DNA from: Bog-473 sp963782415
Lineage (GTDB): Bacteria; Actinomycetota; Acidimicrobiia; Acidimicrobiales; RAAP-2
DNA length: 64,000 bases
Assembly (NCBI GenBank): GCA_963782415.1
Contig: CAWAJT010000004.1
Span: forward strand, 1 to 64,000
Direction of reading: 5' to 3'
The notes beneath the pieces were generated by a model. That model worked only from the letters and a program-made list of their open reading frames with translations. It did no database searches and was not told the origin of the DNA. Below are positions 35,881 through 45,809 of this stretch, piece after piece. The position numbers were made by a program, and so were the translations under genes. Position 1 is the first letter of the stretch. Each line of letters starts with the position of its first letter.

Positions 35881-37006
35881 TCAGCGCGCCTGGTCGGCGA
35901 CCACCGGCGTGGAGACGAGGCCCGGCGCAGGCAGGCCCGGCCGGGCATAGTCCTCGCGGTGGACGGCGTCGTCATCGAGCGCCGCCATGGCAGGATCGAG
36001 CGGCGGAATCGACCAGCGCCGGCGGAGCTCTTCGAGGGGCGTGTCGGCATGGGCCCAGAAGTCCCAGTGGCCCGAATAGACGTTCTCTCTCATCGCTCTG
36101 CCCCGCGCGATGGCGACCCATAGCTTCGCGGCGTCGAGGCCCAGATGGACGTTGCCCTCGGTAATTGTCCGCCCATTCCGGGTCGGCCTCCATGCGGGCC
36201 TTGTCTCCGGCGTTGAGACCCTTGTTGATGTCGATGCCGAGGTGATAGATCAAGATGGTCGGGAGCACGTGGCTTTCCATGAAGTCCAGACCCTGATCGA
36301 ACTGCCCACCGGTGAAGGCAGCGACGAGCAGCTCACCTTGAGCCGAGGTCGAGTAGCCCGAAAGCAGATGGAGACAGTCGTGGTGGATGGCCCAGAGCTC
36401 GGCCAGGCCGTCGGGATCTCCGGGCCACGCGTACTGGTTCCGCTTGTAGTGGTGGTAGAGCGCGTTGCCGAGCGTGTCCTCGGGGAGCTCGACGAGGCGA
36501 TCGAAGCGGGCGACGAGCACGGGGTCCTCGGCGTCCCCGCCGTAAGGGTGAAAAGGCCCGTAAGGGTCCTCGGGGTCCCACGGGAGGCCGGGAATTGTCA
36601 TGGTGTTGGCGCGGATCATGTCGTGGGCGGCCCAGCGTGCGTGGTCGAGGGACAGCTGGGCGAGCGTGTCGACGAACTCCGCTTGCACGTGCAGCGCGGT
36701 GGCGACGTCGACGACGATGCAGATCTTTTCCTTCTCAATGCCGCCGTCGAGCAGTGCGAGAACGGCCAGCACGCGGACCAGCTCGAGCCGGTCCTCAGGA
36801 TGCGTGATGATTCGAACCAGCTCATCCAAAGCGATGGGGGACAGGGCTGTGAAGTCGATCGGGTTGTTGGAACCGAACACCGTGGCAAGGGCACCGGTGA
36901 TCCCGCGCTGGTCGGCCACGGACAACGGCGTCGTCCCAGCAGTGGAGGCAACGGTCCAAGCGGCCCGGGCGATGGTTTCGGCCTGGCGGGAACTCACGGG
37001 CGACAC
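35881..37006 (-). CDS. Coq4-like protein with a TerB-like N-terminal region, one frameshift
   Basis: The main frame (35972-37006) gives a helical N-terminal half (ELVRIITHPEDRLELVRVLA; VLALLDGGIEKEKICIVVDV) that resembles TerB domains. A Coq4-like half follows with HHDCLHLLSGYSTSAQGELL, which fits the Coq4 metal motif HDxxH-x11-E exactly. The expected end, EGNVHLGLDAAKLWVAIARG and GHWDFWAHADTPLEELRRRW, lies in the next frame, so one surplus base sits near 36,160 (CC where C restores NYEGNVHLG). Repaired length is about 375 residues. Coq4 proteins act in quinone synthesis; whether this one does is unknown. Confidence 0.7.
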
Positions 37007-37480
37007 GTGGCCCCCCAGATTTCTTGAGTGGTGTCAGTGATGGCGGGCACGGGCATACGAACAAAGTATCGACCTCCCCGGGAATCCCTTGAGAGCGTCC
37101 GGTCTCGGAGTCGGGTTGTCTGCCGCAGACGGCGGGGGCCAGGCCGCACGCTGGAAGGACCCATCGGTGACTGCGGTTTTCACCTGTTAACCACCGTTCA
37201 CTTCTGGAACTGTTGCCGTCTTGGCGCGATGAACCGACGTGTGGAGGCGCTGCAGCCTTTCTTCACGACTAACCCGAGTCCTGGCGCTCGGGCATGACGT
37301 GGTCTGGAGCCCCTCAAAGACACACCGCAGACCCTTTGGCTCTTTCGACCGCATCGGCTCGGCACGCGTCTCGGTAAATCTGCCGCGTTCTTAGAAGGTC
37401 AAGTAGAGATTGAACTCTTACCTCGTGGGCACCTGTTTCGAGATGGCATACGGCGCCGACGAGGTCTACGGTAAGGCTTT
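37007..37480. other. Non-coding spacer before the secreted hydrolase
   Basis: Divergent spacer of about 475 bp. I found no gene with a recognisable product and no clear riboswitch or terminator. It presumably holds promoters for both flanking genes. Confidence 0.4.
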
Positions 37481-40400
37481 GTGAAATCTCTTCATTTGGC
37501 GATGGGTTTGGATCGATTGCGCTTGTCTTCACGGCCTGGGCGGTGCGTCAGTGTTTTCGCAACAGTCGTCGTGGTTGCCGGGCTGCTCGCGCTTTCTCCG
37601 GCCGGGTCCGTTGCCTCGGCGGCGACTGGATCCTCCTCGACGAGCGTGTCAGGGACGGATGCGCCGCCCTACCCTGCCACCGGCTACTTCTCCGTGGCGC
37701 GGGAAGGGGAGCGGCTGGACGCTCGTGACTCCTCAGGGCGAGCCTTTCTACGTGTCCGGTATCGACACCGTGTCGCCCCAGGGATCTGGAACCGACCAGG
37801 TCACCGGTGTCTGCCCTTACTGCCAGACGGTGGCGAATGACTTCCCGAACGATGCCGCCTGGGCGACGTCGACCGTCGCGCAGCTCCGCTCGTGGGGGTT
37901 CAACTCCATCGGAGGGTTCTCCGACAATGCCGACGTCGGGTCCCAGATGCCGTACGAAGTCCAATTATCGATGGCGAGTGGGAACGACTGGTTCGCCTCT
38001 TCGTTTGTGACCCATGCCGACCAAGTGGCAGCGCAGGACGTCGCGCCGCTGGCCCAAGATCCGAACGTCATCGGCTACTTCACCGACACTGAACTCGACT
38101 GGGGGCCGCTCCTCGGCAACGGCTTCGGCACCGATCAAACGGCTCTGCAGCTGTACCAGCAGTTACCGGCCGGTTCGCCCGGCCTGGCGATAGCCCAGCA
38201 GTACGTAGGCAACCCCAGTGGATTCTTGACTGCGTTGGCCACCCGTTACTTCTCAGTGACCAGCGCCGCCATCCACACGTACGACACGAACCACCTCATT
38301 CTGGGCGCGAAGGCTGAAGGGCAGGAGATCGAACCCAATCTCATCAGGGCGGCGGCGCCCTATGTCAATGTATTCAGTATTGAGGACTACGTCTTGGCGC
38401 CGGGACTCGATCAAATAGTTGACAAGACCTGGCCTGCGTATCTTCCGGTCGAGCAAAACCTGGCTGATCTCGAATCCGCGGCCAACATTCCGCTCATGAT
38501 CGGCGAATACTCGTTCGTGTCCACCGTCAACAGCTCGGGCGACCCGACCACCGACTACATCCTCCAGAGAGCGAATTCCCAGCAGCTGCGCGCCAGCGAG
38601 TTCGAGAACTTCATCGCGCCGCTGTACGAGGACACGCCGGCACTGGTCGGTGACGACTGGTTCGAATATGTCGACGAACCTCCGGGCGGACGTACCGGGG
38701 ACGGAGAGAACTCTGACTTCGGCATGATCGATATCAACGGCAACCCGTATCCGACCATGGTGGCGGCTATGCAACTCATGCACAACGTCATTGCCGACCG
38801 GACGGGGGACAGCGGGCCGGTCTGCGACTCGTGGGCCCCGGGCAGCTCCGGGCCGACCTGTACCGCGACTATGCCATCGGCGACGACGGCTCCCTTGACG
38901 ATCGTGACCACCGCATTGCCGGCCGGCACCGTCGGAACTACCTACCAAACCACCCCTCTCACCCGGGCCAGGCGTTTACCGCTGGCGGAACGCCCGACTA
39001 TTCGTACACGATCACTCATGGTTCGCTTCCCGATGGTCTGAGGCTCGACCCCGCCAGCGGGATCATCTCGGGAACGCCGACGGCGTCCGGAACCTCATCC
39101 TTCACCGTGCAGGCCACCGATTCAGCTGCATCCCAGGTGTCGCAGGTCCTCTCGGTCAGGGTGGAACCGGATGTGAAGGTCTCTGTCACGACCACCTCGC
39201 TGCCGACTGCCCATCAGAACGAGTCCTACTCAGACACGTTGGCCGCAACCGGCGGTACCCTGCCGTACAGGTGGACCGTCAGCGCAGGGGCGTTGCCGCA
39301 GGGTCTTACGCTCAGTTCGGCGGGGGTGGTCAGCGGGACGCCCACCGCTTCGGGCACCTTTTCCTTCTCCGCTGAGGTCATCGACTCGACCAGTCCCACC
39401 GAAACGGCAACGGCGCAGCTCATGCTGAACGTCCCTCCAGTGACAAGTGTCCTGCTGCCCTCGACTGGCGCGACCCTCCAGGGAACGAGCACGCTCGACG
39501 CCAGCGCATCCAGCCAGAACGGAATTGGAACTGTGCAGTTCGAGATCTCCGGGGGATCGTTCAGCCACCACGTCATCGGCACCGGAACCGGGTCCTTCTA
39601 CGGCTATCTGTCGAATTTCGACACTACAAAGGTTCCGGACGGGAGTTACTCCCTCCAGAGCGTGGCAACCGACAATGGGGGACTCTCGACGACGAGTTCG
39701 CCCGTAACGCTCACGGTCAGCAACCCGCCACCCACGACTGCGGTGGTGATCCCCGCAACCGGGTCGACGCAATCAGGAGGTACGGCACTCCTCGATGCCG
39801 CGGCACCCACGAGCGTCACGTCCGTTACCTTCGAACTCACTGGCGGCACGCTCAATGACCAGGTCGTCGCCAAGGCCAGCCCCACCATCTACGGATGGAT
39901 GGGCCAATGGAACACGACCACGGTCCCCAACGGCACCTACACGCTGCAGAGCGTGGCGTCGTACGGGGGCGGCGTGACCGGGGTGAGCGCGCCCGTGACG
40001 CTAAGCGTGAACAACCCGCCTCCCACGACCACCGTGATCATCCCCGCAACCGGGTCGACGCAATCAGGAGGTACGGCACTCCTCGATGCCGCGGCACCCA
40101 CGAGCGTCACGTCCGTTACCTTCGAACTCACTGGCGGCACGCTCAATGACCAGGTCGTCGCCAAGGCCAGCCCCACCATCTACGGATGGGTGGGCCAATG
40201 GAACACGACCACGGTCCCCAACGGCACCTACACGCTGCAGAGCGTGGCGTCGTACGGGGGCGGCGTGACCGGGGTGAGCGCGCCCGTGACGCTAAGCGTG
40301 AACAACCCGCCTCCCACGACCACCGTGATCATCCCCGCAACCGGGTCGACGCAATCAGGAGCAGCTGCCGTCCTCGATGCCTTCGTCTCCGCCAACGTAA

Positions 40401-40600
40401 CCTCCGTCAGTTATCAGATCACTGGCGGCACGCTCAATGACCAGGTCGTCGCCAAGGCCAGCCCCACCATTTACGGATGGGTGGGCCAATGGAACACGAC
40501 CACGGTCCCCAACGGCACCTACACGCTGCAGAGCGTGGCGTCGTACGGGGGCGGCGTGACCGGGGTGAGCGCGCCCGTCAACATCACGGTCGGCAATTGA
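37481..40600 (+). CDS. Secreted clan GH-A glycoside hydrolase-like protein with Ig-like repeats, two frameshifts
   Basis: The protein begins with a signal peptide (VSVFATVVVVAGLLALSPAG, cleavage near ASAA). A catalytic-type TIM barrel follows: WTLVTPQGEPFYVSGIDTVS, VIGYFTDTELDWGPLLGNGF with a possible acid/base Glu, and IPLMIGEYSFVS with a possible nucleophile Glu. These resemble agarase-like GH50/GH-A enzymes. After that come two putative-Ig (He_PIG) domains (SLPDGLRLDPASGIISGTPT; ALPQGLTLSSAGVVSGTPTA) and four Ig-like repeats. Frameshifts fall at a GGGG run near 37,706 and a CCC run near 38,963. Repaired length is about 1,040 residues. The substrate is unknown. Confidence 0.7.
39722..40594 (+). 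repeat. Three near-identical 291-bp coding repeats
   Basis: Units begin at 39,722, 40,013 and 40,304. Units 1 and 2 differ only in a few bases of the first 30 and in one codon (GWMGQW/GWVGQW). Unit 3 differs mainly in a short middle block (AAAVLDAFVSANVTSVSYQI). Each encodes a 97-residue Ig-like module with TIYGWVGQWNTTTVPNGTYT. A diverged fourth unit precedes them at about 39,430-39,721. Recent tandem duplication or gene conversion is implied. Confidence 0.9.
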
Positions 40601-41005
40601 TCGGCGCGTTCTCCAGCTCCGAGGGGTCGGTCCGGGACGACTCACGCGAGGAGCCCGCGGCGGCTACACGTCGTCGGTCTGGACCGGTGCCAGCAGACGC
40701 CGGACAGATCTAGATTGAACGTCCGCGGCACAAGTCCCGAGGCAGATCAGTGCACGGGATCCGGTCGTATTCAAGGGCCCCCACCGCCCGAGATAACCTG
40801 AGTCCGCCATGACACGTCATCTGCGGACCCAGAGCAGCGCATAGGGAACGCGTGGTTTATGAGCCAGCGGTCGCCCCGGTTGTTGTGGCCCCAGGTCGCT
40901 GGGAGATGTTGGGCCGGTTCACGAGAGCGGTTGAGGTTATGGCGAATCACAATAGATCGGTAGGGAAGCGAATAGAACCTAGGTTGAATGGGGTTTTCTA
41001 CAAGT
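40601..41005. other. Spacer upstream of tRNA-Thr
   Basis: Four hundred bases without a supported gene. It should include the tRNA promoter, but no clear boxes are assigned. Confidence 0.4.
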
Positions 41006-41081
41006 GCCTGGGTAGCTCAGTCGGTAGAGCAGCGCACTCGTAATGCGCAGGTCAGGAGTTCGAATCTCCTCTCAGGCTCCA
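41006..41081 (+). tRNA. tRNA-Thr (anticodon CGT)
   Basis: A full cloverleaf is visible. The acceptor GCCTGGG pairs with CTCAGGC (one G-T), the D-arm is GCTCAGTCGGTAGAGC, and the anticodon stem GCGCA/TGCGC encloses loop CTCGTAA, giving anticodon CGT. The T-loop is TTCGAAT with stem GGAG/CTCC, and CCA is encoded at 41,079-41,081. It decodes ACG. Confidence 0.96.
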
Positions 41082-41310
41082 GTTCGTGGTTGGCGTGCTG
41101 GATCTTGGCCTCGGTATGGATACGATTCCATGAGAGGTGGACGAGGTCGACCTTGCGGGTCTTGCGCTTGTCCACTGCAACTTGATGCACGCCCGGAGTG
41201 GTCGCCACCTGGTGGCTGATGGTGACGACAGCGTCGTACTCGTGCTCGCGAGCCACGTCGAGGAAAGTAGTCACTTGGTCGGCGTCGAGATCGTTTCGCC
41301 CTGTCTTGAC
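41082..41310 (-). pseudogene. Fragment of a nuclease-like conserved hypothetical protein abutting tRNA-Thr
   Basis: The minus strand reads VKTGRNDLDADQVTTFLDVA, REHEYDAVVTISHQVATTPG, VHQVAVDKRKTRKVDLVHLS, WNRIHTEAKIQHANHE. I recall this pattern (EAKVGxNDLxxEQ...YLDxAR...DAxxTISNQ...VDKRKLRKVxLxHLSW) from actinobacterial PD-(D/E)XK-like proteins. Both ends are missing: a stop lies just upstream of the first residue, and the other end runs into the tRNA 3' end. The position suggests insertion or recombination at the tRNA. Family assignment is from memory and moderate. Confidence 0.45.
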
Positions 41311-41497
41311 CTAGACGAGGGCTGTCCAGACCATTCTGGCCTCTGGTGACCCGGATCAGCCCGTCAGGACGGCAGTGCGAACCGTTGAGTTCGAAAAGGG
41401 ACTTCGATGAATGTCAGCGGGCACGGCTCTGTTGGGTAGTCACTGCAGGACTTCGGAGGCACCTGCACCCTCCGTTCGTGGCGGGATGTGTGGCTCG

Positions 41498-43324
41498 CTA
41501 GCTTGCCATCCCAACAATGGGGCTGTTGTGGGACGTCGCACCTGAAGGTCCGAAGACGGGAGTTCCGAAAGCAAACACGCCACCGTCGGCGGCCACCAAC
41601 CAGTAGCCACCCCCTCGGCCCGCTGCCATCGCGACAGTCGGCTTGTTGAGTGGCGTGTCCGCCATCGAGCCCAGAAAGGATGTGTCGCCGAAGCTGAACA
41701 CGCCACCGTCGGCGGCCACCAGCCAATAGCCACCCCCTCGGCCCGCTGCCATCGCGACCATTGGCTTGTTCAGTTGTTTGCCCGCCATCGATCCTTGATA
41801 GGACGCGTCGCCGAAGCTGAACACGCCACCGTCGGCGGCCACCAGCCAGTAGCCACCCCCGTCGGCCGTAGAGGCGATGCCCACGATCGGCTGCTTGAGG
41901 GGTATGCCCGCCATCGATCCTTGATAGGACGCGTCGCCGAAGCTGAACACGCCACCGTCGGCGGCCACCAGCCAGTAGCCACCCCCGTCGGCCGTAGAGG
42001 CGATGCCCACGATCGGCTGCTTGAGGGGTATGTCCGCCATCGAACCGAGATAGGGCGCGTCGCCGAAGCTGAACACGCCACCGTCGGCCGCCACCAGCCA
42101 GTAGCCACCCCCGTCGGCCGTAGAGGCGATGCCCACCATTGGAGAGTTCAGGTGAAGATTCGCGCCCGATCCGAAGAAGGGAGCATCGAAAGCGAACACG
42201 CTGCCATTGGCGGCTACTTCGTAGAAGCCGTGGGTGGAATTTGTGGGTGGTGTTGTGGTTGTGGTTGTGGTTGGTGTCGGACACGCGTCGGCCACCGGGT
42301 CGTAGGTGATGGTCACCTGGCCGTCGCCTGTGTTCGTTGCGGAAGATGAGGTATTCGTGGAGCCAGGTGCCACAAACGAAGAGCCACCGGCGTCGTTGCC
42401 GCCGCCGCCGTAGCCACCCCCGCCTCCACCGAGTTGCGCGTCTCCCGCTCCGCCGCCACCGAACCCATCACCGCCGCCACCACCACCGCCATCCCCACCA
42501 CCGGATGCGTTCCCACCGTTGCCGCCGGAGTATGTCCCGGTTCCTCCGGTTCCCCCGGTTCCTAAGAAGCCACCACCGGTGCCGCCATGCCCCGCGCCTG
42601 TGCCGCCAGCGGATCCGGCTCCGTTCCCGCCACCGTTGCCGCCCCCACCTCCGACAGAGCCCGTCCCGCTGCCGCCACTACTACCGAAGCCCCCGCTGCC
42701 CCCGGTGGCGACACCGCCACCACCGCCACCGACGTTTCCGCTGCCGCCATCGCCGCTCGCCGAGCCTCCGCCACCGCTCGTCGCCACATTCCCGGTGCCG
42801 CCGCTGTTTCCGAGTGTCCCGCCGTTGCCGCCATTGTCGCCGTTTCCGCCACCACCGCCACCGCCGACTACGACGAGCGGGCTCCCTGTACCGTCCGTGA
42901 CCACCGAGGCGCCGCCGCCCCCGCCGCCGGCCTCGCCGCCACCACCGCCGCCGCCGTAACCACCACCGCCGCCCGTTGCGCCCACACCGGTTCCGCCAGC
43001 ACCTCCGACGACCACGTCGATGGTCTCACCCGGGGTGACGGCCACGCTGGCGTCGACTCCTGCGCCCGCGCCACCGGCTGTCCCATAACCCGTGGAAGCG
43101 CCGCCCCCACCGCCCGCGGCCGCGACAGTGATGAAACAGATCCCGGTTGGGACGGTCGCGGCGCTCGCGGTCAAGCCAGGAGACGACGAACTGAACAGTA
43201 CCGAGGACGCCGCGCCGCTCGGCGCTGCTGCGAATGCCGAAATTGCCAGCGCGCCCGCGACCACCAGTGATCCGGCCGAAGTCGTTCTGAGCACTCTGCG
43301 GCATCGAGCGTGCATTGAGGACAA
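41498..43324 (-). CDS. Secreted glycine-rich protein with GYWLVAADGG repeats
   Basis: A 608-residue exported protein. The signal peptide is LRTTSAGSLVVAGALAISAF, cleaved near PSGAAS. Residues about 65-320 are a glycine-rich domain (GGGGASTGYGTAGGAGAG ... GGAGDAQLGGGGGGYGGGG) like those in exposed bacterial adhesins. A Thr/Pro linker (TPTTTTTTTPPTNSTHG) follows, then six repeats of about 42 residues built on GYWLVAADGGVFSFGDA. Repeats of this kind are abundant in Acidimicrobiia and probably form a beta-propeller. A surface or matrix role is likely; ligand unknown. Confidence 0.85.
   Translation of the reverse strand: MSSMHARCRRVLRTTSAGSLVVAGALAISAFAAAPSGAASSVLFSSSSPGLTASAATVPTGICFITVAAAGGGGGASTGYGTAGGAGAGVDASVAVTPGETIDVVVGGAGGTGVGATGGGGGYGGGGGGGEAGGGGGGASVVTDGTGSPLVVVGGGGGGGNGDNGGNGGTLGNSGGTGNVATSGGGGSASGDGGSGNVGGGGGGVATGGSGGFGSSGGSGTGSVGGGGGNGGGNGAGSAGGTGAGHGGTGGGFLGTGGTGGTGTYSGGNGGNASGGGDGGGGGGGDGFGGGGAGDAQLGGGGGGYGGGGNDAGGSSFVAPGSTNTSSSATNTGDGQVTITYDPVADACPTPTTTTTTTPPTNSTHGFYEVAANGSVFAFDAPFFGSGANLHLNSPMVGIASTADGGGYWLVAADGGVFSFGDAPYLGSMADIPLKQPIVGIASTADGGGYWLVAADGGVFSFGDASYQGSMAGIPLKQPIVGIASTADGGGYWLVAADGGVFSFGDASYQGSMAGKQLNKPMVAMAAGRGGGYWLVAADGGVFSFGDTSFLGSMADTPLNKPTVAMAAGRGGGYWLVAADGGVFAFGTPVFGPSGATSHNSPIVGMAS
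41579..42210 (-). repeat. Tandem 123/126-bp coding repeats (GYWLVAADGG units)
   Basis: The core GCCACCGTCGGCGGCCACCA recurs, with at most small changes, at 41,579, 41,702, 41,825, 41,951 and 42,077, spaced 123 or 126 bp, in frame with the exoprotein gene. A sixth, diverged unit lies upstream (SVFAFDAPFFGSG). Units 3 and 4 are almost identical over their whole length, indicating recent duplication. Confidence 0.9.
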
Positions 43325-43627
43325 CCTCCCGTCAGGGCAGCGCGCAGGCCACCAATCCGATGCGTAGTCGTAGCACGTACTCCAAGGATTGTGAGGGATT
43401 CACACCGGAATCCGATGAAGGGAGCGGAGGGGGAATTGGGAGCTACATCAATTCGATTTGGACCTGCCGTGACGTTTGATTTGGCCCCACTTGAAGTCCC
43501 TAGTCCGGATCCTTACTTGAGAGTGCGGTCCCAAGTGATTCATGCTCGTTCAGAGGCGAAGGTTACGGGGACGTCCCCAGTAGTGGTGTAAATCGGTAAG
43601 GGTCCACCACATAGAGGGGCCATCGGC
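43325..43627. other. Spacer between exoprotein gene and IS256 remnant
   Basis: Contains the probable promoter of the exoprotein gene (minus strand) and, from about 43,560, sequence that may be the left end of the insertion element. No gene seen. A terminal inverted repeat could not be confirmed because the right end is lost. Confidence 0.4.
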
Positions 43628-44384
43628 GTGATCCTCGACGTGTTCCGGCAAGAACACCGAGAGGAGAACAGCACCGATGGCCTTACCGAGTCTGACCTGT
43701 CCGCGCTGCTCGACGCGCTCAAAGCGGGCGAATTCGACGAGCGGATCCGCACGAGCCTGCAGTGGATCCTCCAGCAGCTGATCGAGGCCGAGGCCGAGGC
43801 CTCGGCCGTGATCGGGGCCGGCCCCTACGAGCGAAGCGACGACCGCGTGGCCCAGCGCAACGGGCACCGGGCTCGCCTGCTCACCACGCCCGCCGGCGAC
43901 GTCGAGCTCGCCATCCCCAAGCTCCGCGAGGGGAGCTTCTTCCCGTCGCTGCTCGAGCGGCGCCGGCGCATCGACCGGGCCCTCTACGCCGTCGTCATGG
44001 AGGCCTATGTCCACGGGGTCTCCACGCGAAAGGTCGACGACCTGGTCAAGGCGCTGGGCGCGCCGGCGGGGATCTCGAAATCCGAGGTGAGCCGGATCTG
44101 TGCCGGCCTCGACAAGGAGCTGACCGAGTTCCGCGAGCGTCGCCTCGACCACGTCGCCTTCCCCTACGTCTTCGCGGATGCCACCTACGTGAAGGCCCGC
44201 GTGCGCGGTCGGGTCGTCTCGCGCGCCGTCGTCGTGGCGACGGGCGTCACGGCCAATGGGGATTCGTGAGGTGCTCGGCATCGAGGTGGGCGATTCCGAA
44301 GACGGCGCCTTTTGGGCCGCCTTCTTCAAGGGCCTGCGGGCCCGGGGGCTCGGCGGCGTCGAGCTCGTCATCTCCGATCACTAA
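43628..44384 (+). pseudogene. IS256-family (mutator-type) transposase, frameshifted and truncated
   Basis: The N-terminal and middle parts are well preserved: EAEAEASAVIGAGPYERSDD, RVAQRNGHRARLLTTPAGDV, IPKLREGSFFPSLLERRRRI, VHGVSTRKVDDLVKALGAPA, and the first catalytic Asp in FPYVFADATYVKARV. One extra T near 44,262 breaks the frame; reading on gives REVLGIEVGDSEDGAFWAAF and GGVELVISDH with the second catalytic Asp. The gene then stops, so the C-terminal third with the catalytic Glu is gone. The element cannot move by itself. Only about 250 of 400 residues remain. Confidence 0.9.
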
Positions 44385-44633
44385 GTCATTGCGCCCTCGT
44401 CGTCGATCCCGTTCTCGTCAACCGACCAATAGGTGGGGTCAACCCGCAACCGGCAGCGTTGTAGGACACCAGCGAGATCATCTGTGAAGACCCCGGTATC
44501 GAGCCGTGGCTGGTCCTGGGTGATTCCAGACTGGAGGTGCGGATGTCGCAGGCCACACGAGGCTGCTCACAGGCAGGGCGCTATCACATCGGGCTAACCG
44601 ACGGAGAAAATGGGCTTTCGGTAGGATCTGGGC
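44385..44633. other. Spacer after the IS256 remnant
   Basis: No gene or matching IS256 terminal repeat was recognised here. The stretch separates the remnant from the copper monooxygenase gene and probably carries its promoter. Confidence 0.35.
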
Positions 44634-45809
44634 ATGCTCAGACGGAAAGCCCGACTCATTGCCGCCTTGATTCTTGTTATCACCGTCCTCGGCCTCGGGG
44701 CGGTCGCATCGCCCCCGGGCAGTGCCACGACACCGAATGTCACGACGCTCACCTTGGAGGGAAAGACCTACACCCCGAAGCCGCCACCCGGCGGGACCGA
44801 CGACTACCACTGCACCTTGGCCGACCCGCACCTCACGAGGAACGAGTACATAGTCGGCTCTCAGTTCTTCCCGCAGGTCAAGACACAAGAGGTGCACCAT
44901 GCCATCTTGTTCCTGGTGCAACCCAAATTCGCGGCGGAAGCCCGGGCTGCCGACAAGGGAGGAAAGGGCTGGCCGTGCTTCGGCGAGACGGCGCTCCCGG
45001 GGACCTTCCCCACCGGCCCGGCAGGAGGTAACGGCACACCCTGGCTTTCGGCTTGGGCGCCGGGCGTCCCCTACATCCCCGAACCGGCCGGCACCGGCGT
45101 CGCGTTCCCGAAGGGCAGCCTGGTCATCATGCAGGTGCACTACAACCTGTTGCAGGGCAAGACGCCGGTGCGCGTGAAGCTCCAGCTCAAGACCGTTCCC
45201 GCGTCGACCGATCTTAAGCCGCTTGGCCTCGACTTGATGCCGGCGCCGCCCGATGTCCCCTGTTCGGCTGGCGTGACCGGCCCGCTGTGCAATCGTCAGG
45301 CATCCCTGGCCAACCTCGCCCAACGGACGGGGAAGGGCCAGGTCGGGTTCGTCAACGGGCTGGAGGCCGTCTGCGGCCGCGACCCGGCCAACCCGCCTGT
45401 CGGCGACACCACCTCCTGTACGTGGCCGATCGCCGGTGGTCGGGAGATCGTGCGAGTGGCCGCGCACATGCACCTCCTCGGTCGAGGGATGCAGGTCGTC
45501 CTCAATCCAGGCACACCGACAGCGCGGACGCTGCTCAACGTGACGAACTACGACTTCGACAAGCAGGCGCCATACACCATGAGCCCGACGGTCGTGACCA
45601 AGGCCGGCGATCACATCGGGGTGACGTGTACCTACGACCCGAGACTCGGACAAGAGCTACCCGAGCTGCGCAAGCTGCCTCCTCACTTCGTGACTTGGGG
45701 TGATGGATCCTCCGACGAGATGTGCCTCGCCCTGATCCAGAGCATCGCCGCCCCGACCACGGCGACGCCCTCCACGAGCTCAACACCAGTGAAGACCAAG
45801 CAACTCTGA
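44634..45809 (+). CDS. Secreted copper type II monooxygenase-like protein (PHM/DBH fold)
   Basis: A 391-residue exported protein with signal peptide (LIAALILVITVLGLGAVASP). It follows the copper type II, ascorbate-dependent monooxygenase pattern: DDYHCTLADPHL, TQEVHHAILFLV with the first-copper His pair, VIMQVHYNLLQGK, VRVAAHMHLLGRGMQVV with the second-copper HxH, and WGDGSSDEMCLALI, where the conserved Met is the axial ligand. Such enzymes hydroxylate substrates at activated carbons. Several bacterial relatives lack activity data, so the substrate is open. Confidence 0.75.
   Translation: MLRRKARLIAALILVITVLGLGAVASPPGSATTPNVTTLTLEGKTYTPKPPPGGTDDYHCTLADPHLTRNEYIVGSQFFPQVKTQEVHHAILFLVQPKFAAEARAADKGGKGWPCFGETALPGTFPTGPAGGNGTPWLSAWAPGVPYIPEPAGTGVAFPKGSLVIMQVHYNLLQGKTPVRVKLQLKTVPASTDLKPLGLDLMPAPPDVPCSAGVTGPLCNRQASLANLAQRTGKGQVGFVNGLEAVCGRDPANPPVGDTTSCTWPIAGGREIVRVAAHMHLLGRGMQVVLNPGTPTARTLLNVTNYDFDKQAPYTMSPTVVTKAGDHIGVTCTYDPRLGQELPELRKLPPHFVTWGDGSSDEMCLALIQSIAAPTTATPSTSSTPVKTKQL

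Noticed and set aside
40988..41185. Short frame across tRNA-Thr (VAQSVEQRTRNAQVRSS)
   Set aside because: A well-known artefact of translating a tRNA; the cloverleaf is unambiguous.
41579..42210. Regularly spaced repeats resembling a CRISPR array
   Set aside because: Spacing of 123/126 bp is in frame with a coding sequence, the units are wholly repetitive, and no cas genes are present.
42337..42959. Proline-rich frames on the plus strand opposite the glycine-rich gene
   Set aside because: GGN codons read in antisense give Pro/Ala/Thr; the minus strand has the signal peptide and the repeats.
43561..43627. Terminal inverted repeat of the IS256 element
   Set aside because: The right end is deleted, so no matching repeat can be shown.
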